A model generated the notes under the pieces. It did no database searches and was not told where the DNA came from. It was given only the letters and a program-made list of their open reading frames with translations. Both the position numbers and the translations under genes were made by a program. Below, one piece after another: positions 18,320 through 25,048 of a DNA stretch of 64,000 bases (positions within the stretch are counted from its first letter, which is position 1; the number at the start of each line of letters is the position of its first letter). Source of the DNA: an uncultured SAR116 cluster alpha proteobacterium (GTDB lineage Bacteria > Pseudomonadota > Alphaproteobacteria > Puniceispirillales > Marisalimonadaceae); assembly GCA_902616615.1 (NCBI GenBank), contig CACMTN010000001.1, positions 84,521 through 148,520 on the forward strand. The letters run 5' to 3'.

Positions 18320-19498
18320 ATGTCACAAACTCAAGCTAGAACACAAACAGAGAGTATTTTTAGAGGTTTATCAATCTTTAAGAGTGTTCGTTCACCCAAA
18401 TATCATTGTCGAATCTATGTTGGTAATAATAAACACATAGTAAAATCAACAGGTGAAACAAGTAAGATTGAGGCAAGAAAAGTTGCTATGGAACTTTTCC
18501 ATGATTTGCAAAATAAAAAACGTATTGGAGTTCCAGATAATCAAACATTCAAATTTTTTTCCAATAAATTAATAGAACAAGAATTATTAAAAAAAAGTAA
18601 AAGGTTAGGGTCTGATACTAAGTCATACATTCTTAGAGATGAATATGGGTTAGATGCATACTTTGGCGATACAAATATTAAACAAATTACAACACACGAT
18701 ATAAGATTATATTTGGAAAAATTAGATAAGTCTTCTTCCAAACCATTGGCACACTCAACTAAAAGTAAATATCTTATAGCCATAAAAAAGGTCTTTAGAA
18801 TTGCATATGAGATGACAATTATTGATAAGATACCATTACTTCCAAAATTAGACTCAAGGTTAAAAGATAATCCAAGACCATCATTTAATGAAAAAGAGTA
18901 CAAAAAATTATTAAAGGTGACTCGTGAAGAAGTTGAAAAGGGTGTAAAGGTGAGGGGGATACCTCTTACAATGGAACATTATTATTTCATAGTGTTTATG
19001 GTTCATACTTTTTTAAGGCCTATTGAGTCAGAAATTTTTTCAATCAAACATAAAGATATAAAGGTTATTAAAGAAAAGCCTGAAAGATTAGAAATTCAAG
19101 TGATGGGTAAAACTGGCTATAGACAAGTTTCATCATTATCTTATGCAGTAGATTTTTATGAAAAACTTTGTGAATTAAATAAAGGTCATACTGAAGATGA
19201 TTTTGTATTTTTTCCAGATTATAAGAATAGAAGAACAGCCCTAAGAAATTTTAATAGACAATTTGGTTATCTGTTAGACCAGAGCAATTTAAGAACAGAT
19301 TCATTTGGAACAAGAAGAACACCTTATGGACTTCGTCATTATTCATTACAAACAAGATTAAGAATGAGCAAAGGAAAAGTTAATATATATTGGTTGGCCA
19401 AAAATGCAGGTACATCAGTTGAACAACTAGAAAGATTTTATCTTAAAAATATGGAATTGAATGATGAGATTGTCCAAAATCTACAAACATTTGGTTAA
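18320..19498 (+). CDS. int: Tyrosine recombinase / integrase of the island
   Basis: Site-specific recombinase that would insert and excise the island at tRNA-Met. The start is taken as ATG 18320; the frame is open upstream to a TTG at 18284, inside the arm-site repeats. The 392-residue protein has an N-terminal arm-binding-like region, a SAM-like core-binding domain (about 60-170), and a catalytic domain. Catalytic Arg I is in HTFLRPIESE and the Arg II box is PYGLRHYSLQTRL (first His of H-x-x-R replaced by Tyr). The nucleophile Tyr is in QLERFYLKN near the C-terminus. It lies directly downstream of its target tRNA, as in other integrative islands. Confidence 0.92.
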   Translation: MSQTQARTQTESIFRGLSIFKSVRSPKYHCRIYVGNNKHIVKSTGETSKIEARKVAMELFHDLQNKKRIGVPDNQTFKFFSNKLIEQELLKKSKRLGSDTKSYILRDEYGLDAYFGDTNIKQITTHDIRLYLEKLDKSSSKPLAHSTKSKYLIAIKKVFRIAYEMTIIDKIPLLPKLDSRLKDNPRPSFNEKEYKKLLKVTREEVEKGVKVRGIPLTMEHYYFIVFMVHTFLRPIESEIFSIKHKDIKVIKEKPERLEIQVMGKTGYRQVSSLSYAVDFYEKLCELNKGHTEDDFVFFPDYKNRRTALRNFNRQFGYLLDQSNLRTDSFGTRRTPYGLRHYSLQTRLRMSKGKVNIYWLAKNAGTSVEQLERFYLKNMELNDEIVQNLQTFG

Positions 19499-19753
19499 TT
19501 ATCTATATAACAACCCTCTATGTTCATATTCCTCTATACTCTTAAATTCTTCACATCTATGAGTTCGAGCTTGATATTCTGGGTCATGTTTATATAAATT
19601 ATCTGCAATCTCTATTGCTCTTTCTTTACATGCTTGTCTTGAAGAATAAGGGCCTCTCGTATCCATAAACTCTATACAATACTGGTTCTCAGTTGGTTTT
19701 CCCCATAAACAGGCAAGTACAAATGTTTCAAATAACATATTATTATGCACCAT
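19499..19753 (-). CDS. Small protein of unknown function
   Basis: 84 residues, not recognised. The stop abuts that of the integrase (convergent). The sequence contains CIEFMDTRGPYSSRQAC and EIADNLYKHDPEY, giving a compact helical look with four cysteines and no membrane segment or signal. It might be a small regulator or excision factor because it sits next to the integrase, but nothing in the residues shows this. A 16-bp perfect palindrome lies 55 bp upstream of its start. Confidence 0.55.
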   Translation of the reverse strand: MVHNNMLFETFVLACLWGKPTENQYCIEFMDTRGPYSSRQACKERAIEIADNLYKHDPEYQARTHRCEEFKSIEEYEHRGLLYR

Positions 19754-19808
19754 AAAGTTTCAGTTAATTAATCATTCAAAAAGAATGTGTTGTAATTATG
19801 AACAGCCG

Positions 19809-19824
19809 TTTCCTATAGGAAACA
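19809..19824. promoter_or_regulatory. 16-bp perfect palindrome, candidate operator
   Basis: GTTTCCTATAGGAAAC is its own reverse complement. It lies upstream of the minus-strand gene starting at 19753 and before the terminator at 19836. With no loop it is more likely a dimer-binding site than an RNA hairpin. The binding protein is unknown; the island's RHH protein (21449-21619) is one candidate. Confidence 0.5.
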
Positions 19825-19835
19825 CTTGAGAAGTA

Positions 19836-19865
19836 AAAAAGGGTATATCTCTACACCCTTTTTTT
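19836..19865. terminator. Bidirectional intrinsic terminator
   Basis: The stem AAAAAAGGGT / ACCCTTTTTT encloses a 10-nt loop, with A-runs on one side and T-runs on the other, so it could act in both directions. It separates the integrase-proximal genes from the structured non-coding stretch. Confidence 0.65.
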
Positions 19866-20034
19866 TACCCCAATGACAAAACCAGAAAGAAATTTATGGC
19901 TGCAGAACTATATTCAAATGGAGATTAAAAATAAAACTGCAACCTAATACTATTTATAATTTTGTAGATGCAAAATAATTTAATTTTTTTTGCTTTTTTG
20001 CCAATCCGGTATGTACAACTTGTATAAATAGTAA
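19866..20034. other. Non-coding leader stretch before the structured region
   Basis: No gene is recognised here; short open frames lack ribosome sites. It contains the promoter-like pair listed separately and leads into the inverted-repeat-rich region. With 20035-20561 it makes up about 0.8 kb of the island without a convincing protein gene. Confidence 0.45.
19998..20028 (+). promoter_or_regulatory. Sigma-70-like promoter upstream of the structured region
   Basis: TTGCCA at 19998-20003 and TATAAA at 20023-20028, with 19 bp between them (18 bp if GTATAA is the -10). Transcription would start near 20035 on the plus strand and run into the inverted-repeat-rich region. The spacing is slightly long, and AT-rich DNA gives chance matches. 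Confidence 0.4.
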
Positions 20035-20525
20035 TGAAGAATGTAGATGTTCTTTTAATGTTAGATAGACTTGAGTAGGTCGGTTGTAATACTCCAAGAG
20101 CCTTGATGGAAGTTGAGGCCGAATTCCTTTGAGTTAACACAAAGGTGCAATTCCATACTTGAGTATTGTGAGTCAGTTTTACATCAATACATTCCTAATC
20201 ATTGAAAAATGTCTGCCCAGGCTAAAATGGCAGTAAATAATTATTAGAAAGACAAGGGACTAATCATACCCTTATTAGATATACAAGGTAATCACATCTG
20301 CAGTATATCTAAACCGAAGTTGAGTAGAGAAAGAGGTCTTAATGCATAATCCCAGAGATATGGTTTTGACTGAATGTGAAGCACAGGTTCTTCCCTCACA
20401 ACTTAATTGATTCCAAAGGTGATACTATTGGTTAATTAAGTTTCTCTGATGTGATGTGTTCTTCTGGTTGCCAGACTCAAGTAATAGAAATTCATACTTA
20501 ATCTACATGGTTAAGTATGTCTTTT
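20035..20525 (+). ncRNA. Candidate structured non-coding RNA (unclassified)
   Basis: This stretch of about 490 nt has no plausible gene but a run of local stems. They are 20070-20077/20090-20098 (one bulge); GAATTCCTTTG 20121-20131 with 20140-20153 (3-nt bulge); 20213-20217/20229-20233; a perfect 10-bp TTAGATATAC stem at 20275-20284/20303-20312; CTTAATT 20402-20408/20434-20440 with CCAA/TTGG inside; TCTGG 20463-20467/20471-20475; and a perfect 9-bp CATACTTAA stem at 20493-20501/20511-20519, followed by TCTTTT. ACTTGAGT (20069-20076) and ACTCAAGT (20475-20482) could pair across nearly the whole region. It resembles in style the large mobile-element RNAs, but I cannot assign a class. Confidence 0.45.
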
Positions 20526-20561
20526 AATTGCCTACTCAAATAATTAAAACTGGAGAGAGAA

Positions 20562-20768
20562 ATGAAACAAATAACAAACACTAGAATTGAATCAATAAAA
20601 GTTTTTTTAGAAGATATTAGAACTAGAGATAAGAATGATTGGTACACTAAAATTATTTTAGATGCAGGTATCCTAGAATATTATCAAGAAAAATTAAGAA
20701 AAGAATATATCAAATTAGGTTTACACCCTTATCCACTTGAGTATTTGCAATCAAGAAAAGTTGTATAA
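20562..20768 (+). CDS. Small hypothetical protein
   Basis: 68 residues, charged and helical (IKVFLEDIRTRDKND, EYYQEKLRKEYIKLG), with no membrane segment and no recognised family. A clear ribosome site GGAGAGAG precedes the ATG. It is the first gene after the structured non-coding stretch and is followed after 28 bp by the 219-aa gene, so both may lie downstream of, and be controlled by, that region. Confidence 0.6.
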   Translation: MKQITNTRIESIKVFLEDIRTRDKNDWYTKIILDAGILEYYQEKLRKEYIKLGLHPYPLEYLQSRKVV

Positions 20769-20796
20769 ATAGTAGGGTACTTATTAAGGATTTAAC

Positions 20797-21456
20797 ATGA
20801 CTATAATACCTTTAGAATTTGGCCATAATGAAAAGTTAAAGAAAGAACAAAACAAAGTTCAATCTTATGAAATGGCGCTAAATCAGATTAACAATTCACA
20901 ATCAAATTACACAGATTCAATTAATGCAAAAAATGACAAATATATTTTTGATGCCATGAAAAAAGTTAGTAAATCTGTATCAGGAATTAATGAAGATTTA
21001 AGTAGAAGAAATGGTTCATTCTTTTTCAATAATCCATCATCCCATACAGCAGCACAGAAAAGTATCCGTGCTTTAACGGATAAAGAAGATAATGAAAATG
21101 CAAATGATTATAAGAAAACTTTGTATGGTCAAAAATTAATAAAAAAATTTGGTAATCCAGATGAGTTGAAAGTAATGATGAACATTAAATCAAGACATGA
21201 TACCAATGGTCAACTTGGTATCCGTCATAAAAAGATAAGAAACAAATTAATTGATAAATATAAAAATCGATTGCAAAAACCAATAAAAATTCCAGAAGTG
21301 AAAGTCGAAAAGATAACACACCAAAAAGAAGAATTACTTTTAGGTGTAAAACCTCGTTGGAAAGGCAATAAAAGAACTTATTTTAATAATTTAAATGAAT
21401 CTTTACAGGTCAAAACAATGGGAAAATTTAATAAAGAGGAAATAATTTATGACTAA
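20797..21456 (+). CDS. Hypothetical protein, 219 aa
   Basis: Not recognised. It is a hydrophilic, lysine/asparagine-rich, mostly helical protein without signal or membrane segment. The C-terminal third is basic (RHKKIRNKLIDKYKNRLQK, PRWKGNKRTYF), suggesting nucleic-acid contact. The ribosome site AAGGAT precedes the ATG. The gene contains an internal inverted repeat TATCCGT-6-ACGGATA (21063-21082) and another TATCCGT at 21219-21225, both related to the repeat just after the next gene. It overlaps the RHH gene by 8 bp, indicating coupled translation. A replication or regulatory role is possible but unsupported. Confidence 0.6.
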   Translation: MTIIPLEFGHNEKLKKEQNKVQSYEMALNQINNSQSNYTDSINAKNDKYIFDAMKKVSKSVSGINEDLSRRNGSFFFNNPSSHTAAQKSIRALTDKEDNENANDYKKTLYGQKLIKKFGNPDELKVMMNIKSRHDTNGQLGIRHKKIRNKLIDKYKNRLQKPIKIPEVKVEKITHQKEELLLGVKPRWKGNKRTYFNNLNESLQVKTMGKFNKEEIIYD

Positions 21457-21619
21457 GCAATTACATTTTCATGCACCTAAAGAAATTGTAGAAAAATTTC
21501 AAACCATTACTGAAAAAGAAGATAGGTCACAATCGTATCTTTTACGAAACATTGTTACTCAATTTGTACAAAATTATGAAAATAATAATGTCAGTACTCC
21601 TCTATCCGTGCAGAGGTAA
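21449..21619 (+). CDS. Small ribbon-helix-helix-like DNA-binding protein
   Basis: 56 residues: a beta-strand KQLHFHAP, then helices KEIVEKFQTITEKED and RSQSYLLRNIVTQFVQNY. This is the strand-helix-helix pattern of CopG/Arc-type repressors and antitoxins. The ATG at 21449 overlaps the stop of the 219-aa gene by 8 bp. No toxin partner of recognisable type is adjacent. Its 3' end lies within a perfect 9-bp inverted repeat (21603-21632) that could be its own operator. The fold assignment is from sequence pattern only. Confidence 0.6.
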   Translation: MTKQLHFHAPKEIVEKFQTITEKEDRSQSYLLRNIVTQFVQNYENNNVSTPLSVQR

Positions 21620-21632
21620 AATAGCACGGATA
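21603..21632. promoter_or_regulatory. Inverted repeat TATCCGTGC, candidate operator
   Basis: TATCCGTGC (21603-21611) and GCACGGATA (21624-21632) are perfect complements with a 12-bp spacer. No T-run follows, so a terminator is unlikely. The core TATCCGT also occurs at 21063-21069 (with ACGGATA at 21076-21082) and 21219-21225, giving a repeated motif within 570 bp. It may be a binding site for an island-encoded regulator or replication protein. Confidence 0.4.
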
Positions 21633-21666
21633 ACTTTATGATTTACATCTTCCAAAACTATGAATC

Positions 21667-21712
21667 GGACAGAACATAAAAAAGGCTTAAAAAAGATATC
21701 TGTGTTCTGTCC
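21667..21712. terminator. 10-bp inverted repeat between convergent transcripts
   Basis: GGACAGAACA (21667-21676) and TGTTCTGTCC (21703-21712) pair perfectly around a 26-nt AT-rich loop and are followed by CTTTTAC. It lies between the plus-strand RHH gene and the end of the minus-strand modification operon, where a terminator is expected. The loop is long for an intrinsic terminator, so a protein-binding or recombination site is also possible. The rest of 21620-21841 shows nothing else recognised. Confidence 0.45.
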
Positions 21713-21841
21713 CTTTTACTTCCAAGTTTGAAATATATCGGTTCAAAAAATTGTCATACATTGGCGATTTATCGTTGGGTCATATATATACAAAAAGTAT
21801 AAAAACGCCTATCAGTCGTGCTTAAACGAACCTGATTTATA

Positions 21842-22147
21842 TTAAAACCTAGTCTTTCTTGGAACATATTCTTTACAAAATGTATTGAAGAGTTTGGTAT
21901 ATGCATCTACTTCTTTATAAAAATAATCTAACCACATAATACTCTCTTTATCATATGGCATATTAACAATTTCTTGGTCAGTCCTCTTTTTTCGTTTATG
22001 TAAAACTATGTTTTGATAACTACTTTCCGTTAAAATTTCTATTACTGCACAATGTTGTGATGTGAAACCTTGGTCAGTTTTAGGGTCGTTGGCATATGAA
22101 CCAAAACTAATGAACATAAATGTAAGTGTTGTAATGAATAGTTTCAT
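21842..22147 (-). CDS. Small exported protein, paralogue of the 22620-22889 protein
   Basis: 101 residues with a signal peptide (MKLFITTLTFMFISFGSYA), presumably periplasmic. The C-terminal half (LDYFYKEVDAYTKLFNTFCKE) is almost the same as in the 22620-22889 protein, and the signal peptides are nearly identical, so the genes arose by duplication. Two cysteines (CAVIE, FCKEY) could form a disulfide. Function unknown. It is the last gene of the minus-strand run that starts at 26896; ribosome site AAAGGAGT. Confidence 0.7.
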   Translation of the reverse strand: MKLFITTLTFMFISFGSYANDPKTDQGFTSQHCAVIEILTESSYQNIVLHKRKKRTDQEIVNMPYDKESIMWLDYFYKEVDAYTKLFNTFCKEYVPRKTRF

Positions 22148-22221
22148 AATGACTCCTTTAAGTTTTACCTACTTAATGGATTCAATACTTTATTATATAA
22201 ACTATCAACTAAATGTTTTGT
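22094..22221 (-). repeat. 128-bp direct repeat, downstream copy
   Basis: Matches 22836-22963 with four mismatches by hand alignment. It contains the start and signal peptide of the 21842-22147 gene plus a non-coding relic of the last 15 or so codons of the methyltransferase fusion gene (TKHLVDSLYNKVLNPLSR read on the minus strand). The relic has no start of its own. The lipoprotein gene ends at the repeat boundary (stop at 22223). Confidence 0.85.
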
Positions 22222-22222
22222 T

Positions 22223-22540
22223 CTATCTGGTTCTATCACAGTTCTTTTTTGACATTATACCTTTTAAGTACATTTCTCTTTGATTTGCTGCATCTATTGC
22301 CTGATTAGCATTTTCATAAGTTGCCCAGATTCCGATTGGAAAAACAAGTAATCTTCCGGCATTATTCCAGTTTACTCCTTTTTCACTTTCCGCCTCTTTA
22401 ATGAATTTGTCTAGTTCATCAACTTCATTTTGTAAACCTACACAAGACAGTTGTTCATCATTTGGTTGGATAATATCGACAACATGAGGTGTTGCACATG
22501 ATGTAAGAAATAGAAGACTAAAAACAAATATATATTTCAT
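22223..22540 (-). CDS. Small lipoprotein
   Basis: 105 residues with a lipoprotein signal and lipobox LTSC (Cys at about residue 15), so probably a membrane-anchored periplasmic protein. The middle has a helical acidic stretch (QNEVDELDKFIKEAESEKG) and a possible short hydrophobic segment (RLLVFPIGIWATY). No family recognised. It is inserted between the two copies of the small exported-protein gene in the same orientation. The 79-bp gap upstream (22541-22619) contains the hairpin TACAATA-TTTC-TATTGTA. Confidence 0.65.
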   Translation of the reverse strand: MKYIFVFSLLFLTSCATPHVVDIIQPNDEQLSCVGLQNEVDELDKFIKEAESEKGVNWNNAGRLLVFPIGIWATYENANQAIDAANQREMYLKGIMSKKNCDRTR

Positions 22541-22619
22541 AAAATCATACTCCAGAGTAATGTTTCATAAACATCATACAATATTTCTATTGTAATGTCT
22601 TTCTCCCAAAATAAATTAA

Positions 22620-22889
22620 CTAGTCTTTACAAAATGTGTTGTAAAGTTTGGTATATGCATCAATTTCTTTATAAAAATAATCAAGGAATTTAATAGAATC
22701 AGAATTGTAAGGTCTACGAACAATATCTTTACCTGTACCACTTTTTTTAAGATTAAAGATATTGTCCCAAGCAGTATCGGCCTCAAGTTTTAAGATATAA
22801 CAAGCCTTACCATCGAAAAGTTTTCTTTCATCAGAATATGAACCAAAACTAATGAACATAAATGTAAGTGTTGTGATTAATAGTTTCAT
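22620..22889 (-). CDS. Small exported protein, first copy
   Basis: 89 residues with a signal peptide (MKLLITTLTFMFISFGSYS), then a helical domain ending in LDYFYKEIDAYTKLYNTFCKD. It is a paralogue of the protein at 21842-22147. Two cysteines are present (ACYIL, FCKD). It begins 17 bp after the methyltransferase fusion gene with ribosome site AAAGGAGT, so it is probably co-transcribed with the modification operon. Function unknown; an exported protein makes an odd partner for DNA modification. Confidence 0.7.
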   Translation of the reverse strand: MKLLITTLTFMFISFGSYSDERKLFDGKACYILKLEADTAWDNIFNLKKSGTGKDIVRRPYNSDSIKFLDYFYKEIDAYTKLYNTFCKD

Positions 22890-22963
22890 AATGACTCCTT
22901 TAAGTTTTACCTGCTTAATGGATTCAATACTTTATTATATAAACTTTCAACTAAATGTTTTGT
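22836..22963 (-). repeat. 128-bp direct repeat, upstream copy
   Basis: Parent copy of 22094-22221. It spans the real 3' end of the methyltransferase fusion gene, the intergenic ribosome site and the signal-peptide codons of the first small exported-protein gene. The arrangement shows that a segment containing the fusion gene tail and the small gene was duplicated downstream. Confidence 0.85.
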
Positions 22964-25048
22964 GAGTAATGGCGGAACCATTCTACCAATTCTTTCGGCT
23001 CTTTGATTAAACGAACCAGATAGTTTGAAATCATCTGGTAAAGAAGTAAGTCTCTTTAATTCATTAAGAGTGAAAGTTCTATTTTCTAGAGGGTGATATT
23101 GTCCACCAAAATTTTTTAACTGTGCCCCAGTTTGTGTAAGAGTATTAATTGGTTGGTGAAATGCTGCACGATTAGTATTGAAGTATAAATTCTTAAACTC
23201 TGGGTTATCGTAATTAGCCCTATAATTTTCTGATGGGTCAGTAGGTATCAATTTAAGAATTTCATATGCAGTTGAAGTTCTACATTTTCTTTTAGTAAGG
23301 TTTACTTCTTTTTTATTTAATTCTACACCCTGAAGTGCATCATATAATGATGTTTCAAAAGAACTACCTTTAGGATAAAGACTCAATATGTCATTATCAG
23401 ATTCAATATTTGTTTGTATTGCTATATCTTTTCTTACACCTACTAAAAAGAGTCTTCTTCTTTTTTGTGGAACACCAAAATTAGAACTCTTTAATACCTT
23501 AAAATTTACAAAAAATTTATCTCTTAACTTCTGAAGTGAATCTTCAAAAACAGCTGATGTTTGTATTTCTGGAACATTCTCTAAAATAATTATTCTAGGT
23601 GTTATAGAGTGAGCCAATTCAACAAATTCATATATCAGTAATCCAATATCATCTTGAACTGTGTCAGAATATTTTACATTCTTTTGTTCAATCTTTTTCT
23701 CACCTTTTCCAACTTGTGAAAAAGTAGAACATGGTGGAGAGCCGTCTAAAATATCTAATTCATTTTTTTCGATACCATATGAATTAAACCATTCAATTAT
23801 ACCTTTTTCACCCTTACCAGATTTAGTGATTTTTCTAATATCACTTCCATCAATTGGAGTATCTGGAAAGTTCATAGAATATGTTTTTATAGCCTCTGGA
23901 ATGAATTCATTTATGAGTAATACTTTTCCACCTGCAAGTCTGTATCCAGTACTAGAACCACCACCACCTGCAAATGTAGAAACAACTGTAAATAATTCTC
24001 TACTAGATGATTCATAAACATCTTTCATTTTGTAGGGTTCAAACTTAATTATCTTTCCATCATCAGGTGTAAAATTAATTATGTTTTTTGCGTCAGCATA
24101 ATTTCTTAAATTTTTTGAAATCCATAATCTATGAGCCTCATTTGATTTTTGATGTTTTTTAATTTTTTTCTCATCTAATGTTGAATGTAGTCTTGTAAGT
24201 GATGTAAGACATTTTGTTACATCATCAGTTTTATAATTTTTGAAATTTATTTCCTTATCAAAAATAATTGGTTCAAAAAAATCAGTCATAGAACCACCTT
24301 TTTGTAATGGTTCATTTTTAACTTTCATCATTCCAATTTTTTCAAACTTCTCTGGGAAACAATCTTTATAAAAACTCTTGTTATATGGTTTGTTCATATC
24401 GTTATCAGACAATCCATATAGAGTTTCTTTGAAAGTCTTACCCTGTAATGGACAACAAATAATTATGCCCATTTCTTTTGCCACAGCAACAATTTTTTTT
24501 GATGCATCTGAGGTGATATTATTATTTACAATATAATCCCAAAATTCTTTTGAATTTTTTTTATTCCAAACTGCATGTTTTCTGTTATCTGGTGAGGGAT
24601 TAAAACCACAGACTATTTTATCTAACCCTAATTCTTTACATTTCTGAAACATTGACAAAAAGGGATAAAGAACTTCAAGTTCAGTTTTTTTGTTTACGCC
24701 ATATTCATAGACAAGTTTTTCAAAAATATCTCTAGGATTTTCTTTAGGTATTATTACTTTATGAAATTCCCAACCTAAAATTTTACAAGTTTTTTCAGCC
24801 TGTTCACAATCTCTGGAATATACGCCTTCTCTTTCATAAGAAATACAGATTGGTTCTAACCCAAGATACCAACCCATCAATCCGAGTAATGTAGAATCAA
24901 CACCACCAGATAAAAATATTGGAAGTTTATTATTTGCTGTAGCAGATAAAAATCCCATCTTAGTGTACTGTTTTGTAATTTCGTTGATGATATTTTTTTG
25001 GAGATTATTCAATGCAACACAACCAATCTTTTCGTTTAGTTTTTTCAC
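22907..25048 (-). CDS. PP-loop ATPase (asparagine-synthetase-like) fused to cytosine-5 DNA methyltransferase
   Basis: 713 residues, two enzymes in one chain. Residues 1-230: N-type ATP-pyrophosphatase domain with PP-loop SGGVDST (47-53) and an Asn-synthetase-like second strand (ICISYEREG, then EQAEKTCKILGWEFHKV); no glutaminase domain. Residues 352-713: C5-methyltransferase with motif I FAGGGGSSTGY (359-369), catalytic Cys440 in SPPCSTFS, ENV 490-492, QKRRRLFLVG 528-537, a target-recognition region about 545-650, and motif X ending IGRMVPPLL. In motif X the usual GN is GR (Arg689), the position where Asn to Lys/Arg is recalled to switch engineered M.MpeI to carboxy-SAM. It starts inside the preceding gene (44-bp overlap). 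Inference: it transfers a carboxymethyl group to cytosine, and the PP-loop domain activates the carboxylate for amidation or another conjugation. Plain methylation remains possible. Confidence 0.88.
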   Translation of the reverse strand: MKKLNEKIGCVALNNLQKNIINEITKQYTKMGFLSATANNKLPIFLSGGVDSTLLGLMGWYLGLEPICISYEREGVYSRDCEQAEKTCKILGWEFHKVIIPKENPRDIFEKLVYEYGVNKKTELEVLYPFLSMFQKCKELGLDKIVCGFNPSPDNRKHAVWNKKNSKEFWDYIVNNNITSDASKKIVAVAKEMGIIICCPLQGKTFKETLYGLSDNDMNKPYNKSFYKDCFPEKFEKIGMMKVKNEPLQKGGSMTDFFEPIIFDKEINFKNYKTDDVTKCLTSLTRLHSTLDEKKIKKHQKSNEAHRLWISKNLRNYADAKNIINFTPDDGKIIKFEPYKMKDVYESSSRELFTVVSTFAGGGGSSTGYRLAGGKVLLINEFIPEAIKTYSMNFPDTPIDGSDIRKITKSGKGEKGIIEWFNSYGIEKNELDILDGSPPCSTFSQVGKGEKKIEQKNVKYSDTVQDDIGLLIYEFVELAHSITPRIIILENVPEIQTSAVFEDSLQKLRDKFFVNFKVLKSSNFGVPQKRRRLFLVGVRKDIAIQTNIESDNDILSLYPKGSSFETSLYDALQGVELNKKEVNLTKRKCRTSTAYEILKLIPTDPSENYRANYDNPEFKNLYFNTNRAAFHQPINTLTQTGAQLKNFGGQYHPLENRTFTLNELKRLTSLPDDFKLSGSFNQRAERIGRMVPPLLTKHLVESLYNKVLNPLSR

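Noticed and set aside
22148..22221. Separate small gene encoding TKHLVDSLYNKVLNPLSR
   Set aside because: It has no start codon of its own and is a duplicated relic of the methyltransferase gene end.
22907..25048. Dnd phosphorothioation (DndC-like) or a type II restriction-modification system
   Set aside because: No dndB, dndD, dndE or cysteine desulfurase in the island, and no endonuclease gene; the PP-loop is fused to a C5-methyltransferase next to a CmoA homologue.
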